Assembly (NCBI GenBank): GCA_050084515.1
Contig: CM114275.1
Location: forward strand, 20,026,001 to 20,090,000
Origin: Blasia pusilla
Taxonomy: Eukaryota > Marchantiophyta > Marchantiopsida > Blasiales
Length of the DNA: 64,000 nt
Direction of reading: 5' to 3'
Both the position numbers and the translations under genes were made by a program. The first letter of the stretch is position 1; the number at the start of each line of letters is the position of its first letter. The notes beneath the pieces are model-generated. The model was given only the letters and a program-made list of their open reading frames with translations, was not told the DNA's origin and searched no databases. Positions 8,319 to 18,210 of the stretch are shown here, piece after piece.

Positions 8319-11300
8319 TAATAATGCGGAATATCTAGACAAAGATGCATTGGTAAATAAAATAGGAGATTACTCAACTTCCATACGTAACAAATTTCTG
8401 ATGAGGAACAATGTGCCCATGATGCAAGAGAAACAATGCATGGTTGATGATTGGAAATCATGAAACAATTATTCAATGTGGGAAAAGGATGTAGAGGATA
8501 AAGTCCTTCTATCAATCAAGCTGCCGAAGAACATCTTATCATCCATGAAATGTAAGGACATAAAACAAACTTTGAGATATATGCAAATGTATATTGATAT
8601 AAAATTTGATAGTGTTGGTTTGTAAAAAAGAAAGGCTTATATATTTTTATCCCTAATTGCCAAATATTGGTAAAAATTATTGAAATATATGAAGAGTCTT
8701 AAAATCTTCAAAAAAATTCAAACATATAGTAAATAAGGCATGGTTGCTGAAGATGTCCTTGGGTATTCTTTTCAAGATTTTTGGTTGGACATTGATTATC
8801 TTGGATTTTTTTAGATTTGACTATGTTAATAAGCATGGTAATCTCACATGAGCAATTGAAGAAGATGAAATAGATAGAGACCCGAAGAGCTTTGAGATTA
8901 TGAGAAGGGTCTTATTGGGAATTTCATGGAATAAGGGAGACAAATTTAGGTTTTATTTGAAGAAATTTCTTACGCAAATTTATAGTTTTTTATGCTCGTT
9001 TTTTACTTTTACATAGGGAGAAGGATTTAGTGGAAAGAATGTTGGATAGTTGGATTAATTATGCAAAATCAGATATCCATATCCATAAGAAAAGTCAAAT
9101 TATAAAAGATCTTAGTTGAGTGTCGGATATCATATTCAATAAAGGCAATTGTATTAAAAAATCATTGTTTAAAAATTTTTCTAGAAGAGAGGTGTAAGAA
9201 GTCTACTAGATCATATGGTTTAGACTTTTTTTGGAAGCATGTCCGTTTAGTTGTGTATAATTTTGAACCAAAAGTGAAGCAAAAAGATCCCACTCATTGG
9301 CCATTAGTATTGGGATTAAAAAGTTGGTCAAGAAAGGAGGATTGATCATTTATGATATAAACATGTCATTTTCTTTCCCTCGCAAAGGTGCCATACACTC
9401 GTTGAGTTGTGTTATAATATTAAAATCAATTTTAATATTTGGAATAAGAAGAAAATAAAAGGTAATGATTGAATTTAAAGTTTTTGACATATTAATTAAA
9501 AAAATTCCAAAAGTCTCAGAAGTATAATCCAATTATCTTAAAATTCCAAAAAGAATTATTTTAATTCATCAAAATATTCAAAATTTTAGTTGAAATGATG
9601 AATATTCCAAAATTCTCATGGAGATCATTAAGAATTACTTTGATGTGATTTGAATGAAAATTAGTGGTAGATGATAGTAGAGTAGAGCATAGAATGAAAA
9701 CACACCGTATGGTTCGATACGTAATTGGTAGCCATGTTGCCATCCTATACAATGGATTATCTAGAGGATGAAATCAATGTATTATCTCTAAAATCTCTGA
9801 TAATTTTTTTAGTCCTCATATCATCTCATGTATCATGATACACCAATCGAGTGTTGAGCGATATTGAGAAGCTCATCCTTTGTCGTAATTGCTTGTCATA
9901 TATGGTGGTCTTGGTCCAACACATTCCATGGTATGAACATTCTTGCTACTTTCTTGAAAGCACTCCATATATGGCTTGAGCAGACAACCATAGTATGTAT
10001 TAACTCTATAACTTTAAGCTTTACACTTTTTTTGGCTCATCCACTTCTTCTCTTGAACTTTTTTTTGAGTAATTGAAGGATGCGAACATAATTAAATAAG
10101 CCTGCATTCTTCTAGCCATTTTCTTGCAATGTTCTTGCCAATCTACTCAATAGCTTTTCTTGAGTGGTTGTAACAAGTGGGAATGTGGGATAAGTTAAGT
10201 AAGATGAGCAAGATTACTAATCTCATTGACATTTTATATAACAACCAATCACAAAGGTTTTATGGTATTGGATTCTTGATCATGAGATTTCGACTCCAAG
10301 GAAAAAAGATGTTAATGATATCAATGTCAAATTCATGCCTCAATGGGACAATAAGGTTCTTATAACCCATTTCTAAATCTGAATCCATTTATATTTCTAT
10401 GATATTTCAAGTGCTCTTTTCGATAGCTTTCCTATATGTGTTATATAATTAGGAATGCTCATACACAAGTCACTACTTTATCACACATAGTTTTTGAATA
10501 TATCCATGTCTAAGTTGCAAAGTTCTTGAACATGAATCTCCCTTTCCCCTTCCCCTTTGATTTTGACCTTGAAAATTGATGCTCCCATCATGTAATTTCA
10601 TAATATGAACAAGGAAAAAAAGTCAAGCGAAAGACACTCGATTGTGACAGCTTGTGGACTCTTCAAAAAATATGAATGCAGAGATCATGATAAGAAGGAA
10701 CAGGGAAGATTGGATTTTTATTCTATGTATCCCTTGAATTGTGTCCAACTTTGTTCTACCTCTTGATTTGAAAAGTTTTTTAATTCTCCTTTCGTCAAAA
10801 TTTTCACTATCAATGAATCACAAGGACAAACATCGCTAAGCATGGGCCTCTACCTTTAGAAAAATATTTTCATTAGGAAAATTACACGCTTTTATATTGA
10901 ATGCTTCCATTAAAAGAATATTCCGAGATGATTTTTATCTTGATAAACAAGATGCATTCCCGTGTAATAGTGGTAAAAAGGAAAATTACTCGTGTAACCA
11001 TTTCATTCACATTTGTATCTATATTATTTTCGGGAACCTGTATGCTTAATAAGACAAAAGAGTCACATAATAAGACAAATTAGTTATATTCTTATATGTT
11101 GTCAATGATAAAACCTTGAGGTTTGGAGTATTACTAGCACAAGTTTTGATAGAAGATTTAATTACTGGAAAATTTTTTTTTTCATGAATGGGGGAATGAG
11201 ATTTTAATTTATGGAGTGGAGTGTTAATAGGAGGAATGGGATCAGCCATCAAGCGATGAAAAATTATATTTTTGCTGGCTAGGTGTATAGCGCAAGGTCA

Positions 11301-11940
11301 CCATGGCAACAAACATCTGATGACTTTATATTTGTCCTTTGGGTGGCGTCCGATATTCAAGTAGCATCTGATTAGTTAATACTATGTAGCTAACATAGAG
11401 GGAGAGTACTCATCATTAATTCACAAGTACCTACTAATAAACGCATATTAGTGGTTGTTGGTGATAATTTACATTAATTATCATTAATTTAAAAACATTA
11501 TTACTCACTTAACTAATCCACTAATCCCCAAAACAGTTAAATGATCTCTTAGACGAATTTAAAATGATCATATTTGGTTGAGAGGTGACGAGTTATCGCA
11601 AATGTGACGAAGATATCAGGGAATAATAATAATTGTCGTATATTATTATTATCAATAATCAGAGTTACTAAAAGATATCCATAAGAGAGGAATTTTAAAA
11701 TCCAAGAAACACTCTCTAATGAAAATTATAATAGATAATTATTATTAAAAATACATATCCAAATATTAAAAATAAATAAATTTACATGCGACATGATTAT
11801 TGTTTGTGATTCGATCATATCATTTTTTCTGTTAAGGAGTAATCTCACTACTTATGCTACCTACAAGAAACGCTTTCAATCGAAAACTCCCCCTTTTACC
11901 ACATAAAAATGATAAATTTAGAGGTAAATCCGAGGACGCG
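8319..11940. other. AT-rich DNA without a recognised gene
   Basis: From the broken reverse transcriptase to the stem-loop at 11943 the sequence is AT-rich and has only short, composition-driven ORFs. A short open stretch at 8319-8463 (NKIGDYSTSIRNKFLMRNN and so on) continues from the breakpoint and may be part of the element that truncated the gypsy copy. I could not identify it. I see no LTR, terminal repeat or RNA gene. Confidence 0.5.
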
Positions 11941-11942
11941 TA

Positions 11943-11979
11943 AATGGCGCCTGTACCCTCAGCGCGTACAGGCGCCATT
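11943..11979. other. Perfect 14-bp stem with 9-nt loop
   Basis: AATGGCGCCTGTAC (11943-11956) is the exact reverse complement of 11966-11979, with a 9-base GC-rich loop. It is GC-rich in an AT-rich setting, about 1.2 kb upstream of the CASP-like start codon. It could be a transposon footprint or a folded transcript element. No T-run follows, so I do not call it a terminator. Confidence 0.6.
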
Positions 11980-11990
11980 AATTGATCGAT

Positions 11991-12013
11991 TGCTTGCTGG
12001 CTGGCTGGCTGGA
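11991..12013. repeat. Tetranucleotide repeat (GCTG)n
   Basis: Five tandem GCTG-type units lie just downstream of the stem-loop, so this is a microsatellite. Confidence 0.7.
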
Positions 12014-12024
12014 TTAGGACTCAA

Positions 12025-12249
12025 CTAACCGCCTTTGAGTGGCACGAGTTCTTTGATCCTTTTTCCCCTCTCTGATGGGTTTTCCATCAAGCGTTTTATT
12101 GATTGAAGCTTATCTGCCGAGTTTTTTCCTTTGATCTTCATACGACTTCCATTTACCCTATCGGAAATTGCATCAAAAGGGCATGTTTCAAGTGGCGGCA
12201 TCCAGCTGGAAGCCTGGAACTGAGATCTGACAGTTGACCCGGATGGCAA
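12025..12249 (-). CDS. Possible exon of an unidentified small gene
   Basis: An open minus-strand frame of 74 residues ends in a Lys/Arg-rich tail (RLMENPSERGKRIKELVPLKGG). It is richer in charged residues and less repetitive than the chance ORFs around it. Further minus-strand open frames at 12305-12646 and 12442-12882 are Ser/Pro/Arg-rich and might be upstream exons. If so, this gene would be divergent from the CASP-like gene with a shared promoter near 13 kb. I do not recognise it, and chance coding in a GC-rich 5' region is a real alternative. Confidence 0.25.
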   Translation of the reverse strand: MPSGSTVRSQFQASSWMPPLETCPFDAISDRVNGSRMKIKGKNSADKLQSIKRLMENPSERGKRIKELVPLKGG

Positions 12250-12257
12250 AGGAGGTA

Positions 12258-12280
12258 CAGAGAGAGAGAGAGAGAGAGAG
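12258..12280. repeat. (GA)n microsatellite
   Basis: About eleven GA units. GA/CT runs are common in plant promoters and 5' untranslated regions; this one lies 0.87 kb upstream of the CASP-like ATG. A short (GAA)n run follows at 12709-12728. Confidence 0.8.
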
Positions 12281-13151
12281 CGAAATGAAGCGTAAAGTCC
12301 ACTGCTACATCAGCCTCTCATCGGCATCGGCAGATTCGCACCGCCCAGACACGATCGAACCCGGAGCTCTGCTGATATGTCTGCGTAAGGGCGGAGCGAT
12401 TCCAGAGACGCTGCCGGTACGACGGGTACTTACACGCACCCCTAAACGTGGTACGTCGTCTCCTTCGGTGTCGGAATCAACTTCGGCAGTCGTTGCTGAA
12501 TAATTCGGAGGAGGAGGAGGCGGTGGCGACGCCCGTAGAGGAGGGCCGCCATCAGTGCCGAAATCGGTGGAGAATGGAGGAAAGCGGAGTGAAGATGGAA
12601 GCGTCGCAGAGTGAGGGGTTTCGTGCAGTCGAGGGGCGGAGCACAAGATTCAATCCCGGGAATTTGGAGGGTTTTAGATTTGGAATACGTCGTGGTTTGA
12701 GGTAGGGAAGAAGAAGAAGAAGAAGAAGCTTGGATCGAATTGGGAAAAGAGGCGGCGGTAGTGAGAGCGAAGAGGTCTCGCGTGCTGAAATTGGACAATT
12801 CTATGGGAGATTTCGGAAGAGGTGGGATGCGAAGTTTTCGTTGCGGTGCGAAACGGTGAAAGAAACAGGAAAAGATGGACAATTTCTTAAGCTCGTGTTC
12901 GTGATCGTGATCGTGTCGGAGTTCTGGGATCCGTCCCGGTCTTACAGCTCAGAGGACTGCACATGTGAAGGCGTGTGAAGGAGACTTGATGATGTGCACA
13001 GTGGGGGGAGGACTACAGGGGAGCAGCTCATGATCTTAATGCGATCAGGAAGCAGTCGAGCATTAGAAACCGGTTGGGGTGACATCTTCACTCTTCTGCG
13101 TGGGGAATCCTGAATCGGAGCACTTCGCTGGTTTAGTCAGAGACATACAGC

Positions 13152-15945
13152 ATGTTATCTGTTTTACCCAGAGACCAAGAGGTTTCCGTCGGAACCAATG
13201 ACGATAGAATTGGGCCGATGGATCCCGACATTCCGGACCATGGCCCTCCTGAAACTTTAGCCATTGAGATGGCTCCCCGTCATACTATCGAAGCTCCTCC
13301 TGGCGATCCGACGAGGACCGAACCTCCCGCAACTTCTCCGCCGACCAACATTTCAGCGTATAAACCGAGAGGAATCAGGAGCACCAAATTGAATGCGCTG
13401 AGCATTGCAAATGTTACTCTCAGAGCCTTCTCGGCCGTGTTTGCGCTCATCTCCTTCTCAGTAATCGCATCCAATCGGGAGAAAATTCTGATCAATTTCT
13501 CGTTGGGCATTACTCTCAAATTCAACGACTTTTTTTACTTGAGGTCAGATCTCTGGACTCTACTCTCTCCACGCTCAGGAGTTTCGATTACATACCTGTC
13601 CGTGGGATACGAGGGTTGACTTGTATCTGGGGTCACTGCAAATTGTGTGTTGAACATGCATACGGATGAATTCTTGCACAGAGAGAGACTGAACTCATTA
13701 AGTAGTAACTGTCGAGAGAGAGAGAAGAAGTGATTTCTAGTCCACGAGAAGCAACTTGGCTTATGGGACCCCTTCCACATATATCGAAAGACATCTTCAC
13801 ATCTAGAAATCAAACATTTCTGTTCAGCGTTCCTACGGAGGAGATTTGGTTTTTAATGAAAACATGGAACTTTTTTACAAATTCTTGATCCGGGAGCATA
13901 ATCAAGGCACACACAAAGGGCAGAGGGCATACTTTCTCTATTCATGCTCTAGGTAGGGAGACCTGTGCCCTGGGGTTGAGACCGCCCCCACTCTCCAAGG
14001 GGAGAGTCGTCCCCACTGTCAAGGGGAGAGTTGAACAGGGGAACTTTTTGACAGGACCTTATGTCATAAGGTCCTCTACCTAATCCGAAGCCAAATCTCC
14101 CTTCCAACCAAACTCTTTGCGCTCTAGTATGGAACTTCCGAGCTTCCTTCTTCGGTACCTGGCATGGCATTTTGGGATCTCGATTTCGGCTGAAACCGTT
14201 ACCATTTCTCATAGTGTAACCCTAGCGTACCTGGTTGATCATTCTGTCTTCCCCCTGGTTCAGAAACCGCGAGGCTGTGACAGGCTCTCTTCAAGTGACA
14301 CCCTTCGTACACGTCAACGCTCTACATGTTCAGAAGTTTCTGCTTCTCGACTAAAAATACGTCTACTCCTATTCTGTAGCTATGGTAGGTCAACTTTCTA
14401 ATTTTTGGACCCAGCAAATGCATTGGCTGTGGACTCCACGATAATTTGTCATCCATTCAGATTTCACACATTTCCAGCCTATTGTTTTGTCGTGGACAAT
14501 GGTTGCATGCCCGCGTTTGTTTGCGTTCGGCGGAGTAGCGTAGGGTGTTAGACGAAACTCATGAGCAGGGTTCGATTGAAAGAATCGAAGAAGCAAAAGA
14601 TGGACTCTACTTTGTTCGGTAAAGCGGTGGACTCTCGTGTTTAGTATGGCTTCGCGTGAGCTTCCCTCTGGTGCCTGGAGTCTCCCAATGGGTACGAAGG
14701 TGCATGATGGAAAGCGCGAGACTGTACTCATTAAGTAGTGCCTGCCATAGCCTTGCGAAGCGGGTCTATGGTCGCACTCTCTCAGATCTTACGGGGAGCG
14801 CGAGGAAGTGAGAGGAAGGAGGTTGTTGGGAGCGTGCTACAGTATTTTTATTTTAGCAGAAATAGTGAGTCGAATCTTGACGAAATGTCGATGTGTCTGA
14901 AGCTTTGATTTGCGTTTCTAACTTCAGTGTTGGTCTCATGCAGCTATTTGCTGACTGTCAACGTATTAGCTTTTGTATACGCCCTCTTTACAATGGGACT
15001 CTTCATGTATTTCCTGACCTCTGGCAAGGCATTCAACTTTTGGATTATACTGTGCGTCTTTGCTCTTGACGAGGTTGATTTCTCTCACCTCCTTACCCGT
15101 GTTGCAGTTTGTGGGGTCGTATAGATTCTGTCCAGGATAATGGTTTCATAGCCGCTGTTTCGTCGCTTGATTTGTAGTATGATTACCGGTTGCATCTTCC
15201 CACGTTGGTGTGTGAGTGCACAAAGGAAGTCGGTGTCTTGCAAGCCCATCTTACTAACGGCCTCAAAATCTGCAGTCAAGCCCATCTTACAGTAAAGATT
15301 GCGATGGTTGTTTTCCACGGTGTGTGGGTGAGATGGCCCGCACGTAGAACTACTTATATGAGAACCTTATCAGCCCAAGCACGACGATCTGAATCGCAAT
15401 TGTGATTCACAACACACCCGAGTGTTTTATGGTCGAGTACATTCTAATCGCGTCTTAATATCGAAGTCAAATAGTCTAGAGCAAGATCTCTCATCAGACC
15501 CATTGAAACAAGCTTTTGAGCTTAACCGTAGTTTTCCCGAGCGGCACACAATCATGGCATGGTGTTAGCGCTGGAAAAAGGAGAACGGCTGAATTTCAAG
15601 CAGACTTAATGAGGATCTGACATAAAAAAATAGCATGGAACGGCTGAATTTCAAGCAGACTTAAAGAGGATCTGATATAGATAGCATGGTAGGGCAATAT
15701 CTCACAATTAATGACAGTAGATTGATGGCTCGCAGATTTTGAGTGACTTGTTGATGTCTGCTAGCACAAGCGCTGCAACGGGTATCAGGGCTCAGAGGGC
15801 GATTATCACGGGCGAGGCACTGGACTCTTTCGAATCGCAGGCATATGCTGGCGTCGCCATGAGTTTCCTAGCCTTCTTTCTGCTGGCTGCCGTCAAGTTT
15901 GTCTCTGGCTACCTTCTAATTCAGACACGGCGTGCAAGGATATGA
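13152..15945 (+). CDS. CASP-like protein (CASPL family), 3 exons, 243 aa
   Basis: Exons are 13152-13543, 14944-15073 and 15736-15945. Donors are GAG|GTCAGA and GAG|GTTGAT, acceptors TGCAG and CGCAG, and the joined frame is open for 243 residues. The product is a four-helix membrane protein of the Casparian-strip-membrane-domain-protein-like family (DUF588, related to MARVEL), which makes plasma-membrane scaffolds or domains. Helices are at roughly residues 90-106, 133-155, 162-185 (spanning the exon 2/3 junction) and 211-235. The family-typical Arg in helix 1 (residue 91) and Asp opening the third helix region (residue 173) are present. The N-terminus of about 75 residues is Pro-rich, hydrophilic and cytosolic. 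The subgroup was not assigned. The start is the first ATG in the open frame; intron 1 is 1.4 kb and intron 2 is 0.66 kb. The transcript ends are not defined. Confidence 0.85.
15582..15690 (+). repeat. Direct repeat of about 53 bp in intron 2 of the CASP-like gene
   Basis: Two tandem copies begin GAACGGCTGAATTTCAAGCA (about 15583 and 15638), with a few substitutions and a short A-run difference. They lie 50-150 bases before the exon 3 acceptor. Confidence 0.8.
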
Positions 15946-15978
15946 ATACTTCATCGGATTAACGCCTCCATGCCTCTT

Positions 15979-16607
15979 CTAAAATGGGTGCATCTCGCGC
16001 GAAAATCGTTGAAGCATCAGCAGAGTTCTCTCCATCCACATGCAAAGATCCTGTTCATAGCAGTCTTCAGGGCAGTTGTGCACTCGGTAGGAGCTGGGGG
16101 GAAAGCAAGCACCAGTCGTACTTGAGTTCCTAGTGATGTAACACCGAATTCTCTTCTCGGAAGGGATGTCTGGCGATGTAGCATTAACAAAATAAAGATA
16201 TGGTGCAGCTGTTGGAGTCGTCGAGTTTTTTTTCGTAGGTTTGATCACTGTGAAACGCAGGACGACTTAATCGTCCATTCAAATCATGTCAGTAGTTCTC
16301 GATCGCGGACCCGTTGATTTCGCCAACAGCATTCCTCCATTTTTCACCTAGTGCTCTGTATAAATTCAAAGACTCCCGGTGGTCTTGGGATCCGTGAGAA
16401 GCGATCAACGGTGTCAACATCGATGAAATATTTCCATGGAATGTATAGGCCCACTACAGGGTATTTACCATAAGTGTTTGAACTCTTTGAGGACGCAGCC
16501 GAATCGAGAATTTCTGATGGCGGCATGTTGGTCAAGGTAGCAGCTGGGAGGGAGCTCTCCTCGGAATGCAAGCAACCGGGAAAAACGGCAACGATGAACG
16601 ACAACAA
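15979..16607 (-). CDS. Possible two-exon secreted protein gene, unidentified
   Basis: Two minus-strand open frames lie tail to tail with the CASP-like gene. The upstream one (16344-16607) begins with a hydrophobic stretch (LLSFIVAVFPGCL) that could be a signal peptide. The downstream one (15979-16248) has five Cys in a compact pattern (C-x9-C-x12-C-x3-C-x4-C). A donor AG|GTGAAA near 16347 and an acceptor TTTCACAG near 16250 lie between them, but the frames do not join in phase with this pair and no upstream ATG is obvious. The pairing is an inference; these may be chance ORFs or the 3' UTR of the neighbour. Confidence 0.2.
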
Positions 16608-16609
16608 TG

Positions 16610-17560
16610 GTGGCGGCAGTTGAAGAATTACACTTCAATTTGACAATTAGACAGCGAAGTGTGGTGGAAACGAGGATTCGAGAACAATTCCGTCCAAAAG
16701 CTTAGGATGCTGGCTTTTAGATTTTTTCTGACCCGCTCCTGTCGTTACTTTTCGTCACGTAAAGTAAACGACGAAATCATTAGTAAGGCCAGAGACATCA
16801 TTGAACACGAACGACACGCGAGAAAGAATTCCTTCTAACTCGCGAAGTGCCTTATTGGTAGGTTAGTTACTGCCTGAGAGAGCACGGAAAGAGAACATTG
16901 GATCTCTCCAGCTCCAGCACTGCCGCTGTGATTCCGCAGAAAGAATCCCATGGCCCTACCAACAAACGAGACGGAAACGTTGTGGAGGAATACTTTGGCC
17001 GCAGGAAACCATTCTCAGCAGATCACTGCGCTCCTGACCATAAGGCGCGGGGTTAAATTCGTAAACAGACGGAACCGAGTTATCGACCTCGACTCAACCC
17101 TTCGATAGAATGTCCGGCACAGAAAGAGTGCCAGCTGGGCAGAAACAACGACAATATGCCATCACCGAATCGTGACGCCCGCTTCTCTACGACAACCGAT
17201 CACTCTTCCCTCTGGTTCAAGCTATGGCACACAGTCTCCAGTTGCGACGCATCACCTAACACCTCCTAGGAAAGAACGTGCGGAGTGTTCCTCACGAGCA
17301 GTCGTGCCCCGCGAAACGTCATCGTTTCCTTCTGGTCACTGCGTTTAGGCAAAGGGTCCCCATAGCTTTGCATCGCGTCGAGGCAAATGGGTTCCAGGCG
17401 GTTTGAAACGCCAATGCTAGAGGCCCGCATAGTAGTAGTCATAATTTTCTAAGTGTTGCTCATAATTTTCTAAATGTTGCTCATGTTTGGTAATTTTGGT
17501 TGTTAGGGGAGAAGACCCCTTCTTTCTCGTGATGGATTTCCCATCCTTTTTCTACATATA
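16610..17560. other. Intergenic DNA, no gene seen
   Basis: Moderately GC-rich, without convincing ORFs. It contains a 21-bp tandem duplication (17440-17460 and 17461-17481, unit CATAATTTTCTAAGTGTTGC plus T). Confidence 0.5.
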
Positions 17561-17590
17561 CTAGTGAGAATGCCCGTGCGATGCACCGGC
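17561..17590 (-). other. Helitron 3' terminus: hairpin plus CTAG
   Basis: The minus strand reads GCCGGTGCATCGCACGGGC, then 7 bases, then CACTAG, then T. A hairpin about 10-12 bases before CTRR is the canonical Helitron 3' signal for rolling-circle termination. Confidence 0.8.
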
Positions 17591-17923
17591 GTCAATTTTT
17601 AGCACATAAAACTCCCTCGTTACTCAGTTTGGGGCTTTTCTCCTTTCATCGAGGAGTGGGAATTTTACACACGTCGAGGGAGAACTTTTAATTAGGTCTC
17701 TGCCCATTAGAGATAATGAAACACAGTGATAGCAACAACTTTTTTGTATTGAATTGAGTTGCCTAGGTGGTATCTCGAACAGAAGGTGAAAGTTGAGTTG
17801 TTCTTGCAACGTAGTATTGGAAACCTTGTAAGTATTCAAACAATGAGCATCTTTCATCTAGAACTACCTCCCAAAGCTTCGTGATTCATTGGCCTCAGTT
17901 GGCTGAAAGCGTAGACTTTTATC

Positions 17924-17974
17924 GTTGCACGGGCATTCTCACTCTAGTAAGAATGGCCGTGCGATGCACCGGCA
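17924..17974. other. Back-to-back Helitron-type 3' ends sharing one CTAG
   Basis: On the plus strand, GTTGCACGGGCATTCTCACTCTAG ends at 17947. On the minus strand, GTGCATCGCACGGCCATTCTTACTAG ends at 17944. The palindromic CTAG (17944-17947) is shared. Together with the end at 17561 this makes three terminus-like sequences in 390 bp, two of them inverted around a segment of about 350 bp. Confidence 0.7.
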
Positions 17975-18210
17975 TCAAAATTTAGCATATACAAAATTAA
18001 TCATATCAATTTTTTTTCAATGGATGAAGTATTACAAAGTCTAAAAAGCATACCAATATAACACTTGACACATGTAATGTTATTTTAATTTTAATTTAGC
18101 ACTTCATTATATACAACACTCCTAGTGTAAACACCTATTTTGTTAATAGCCTTTTCATTATCTGTCATAATATGAATAGAATTCCTCGAGCCTACTCTTG
18201 ACAAGGCAAC

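Noticed and set aside
12442-12882. 146-residue minus-strand Ser/Pro-rich frame
   Set aside because: Low complexity over (GAA)n and GC-rich DNA. It is mentioned only as a weak possible exon of the neighbour.
17944-17947. 17944 as the sole 3' end of the large Helitron
   Set aside because: The base after CTAG on the minus strand is A, not the T expected. The end at 17561 fits the A/T rule better, although a composite end cannot be excluded.
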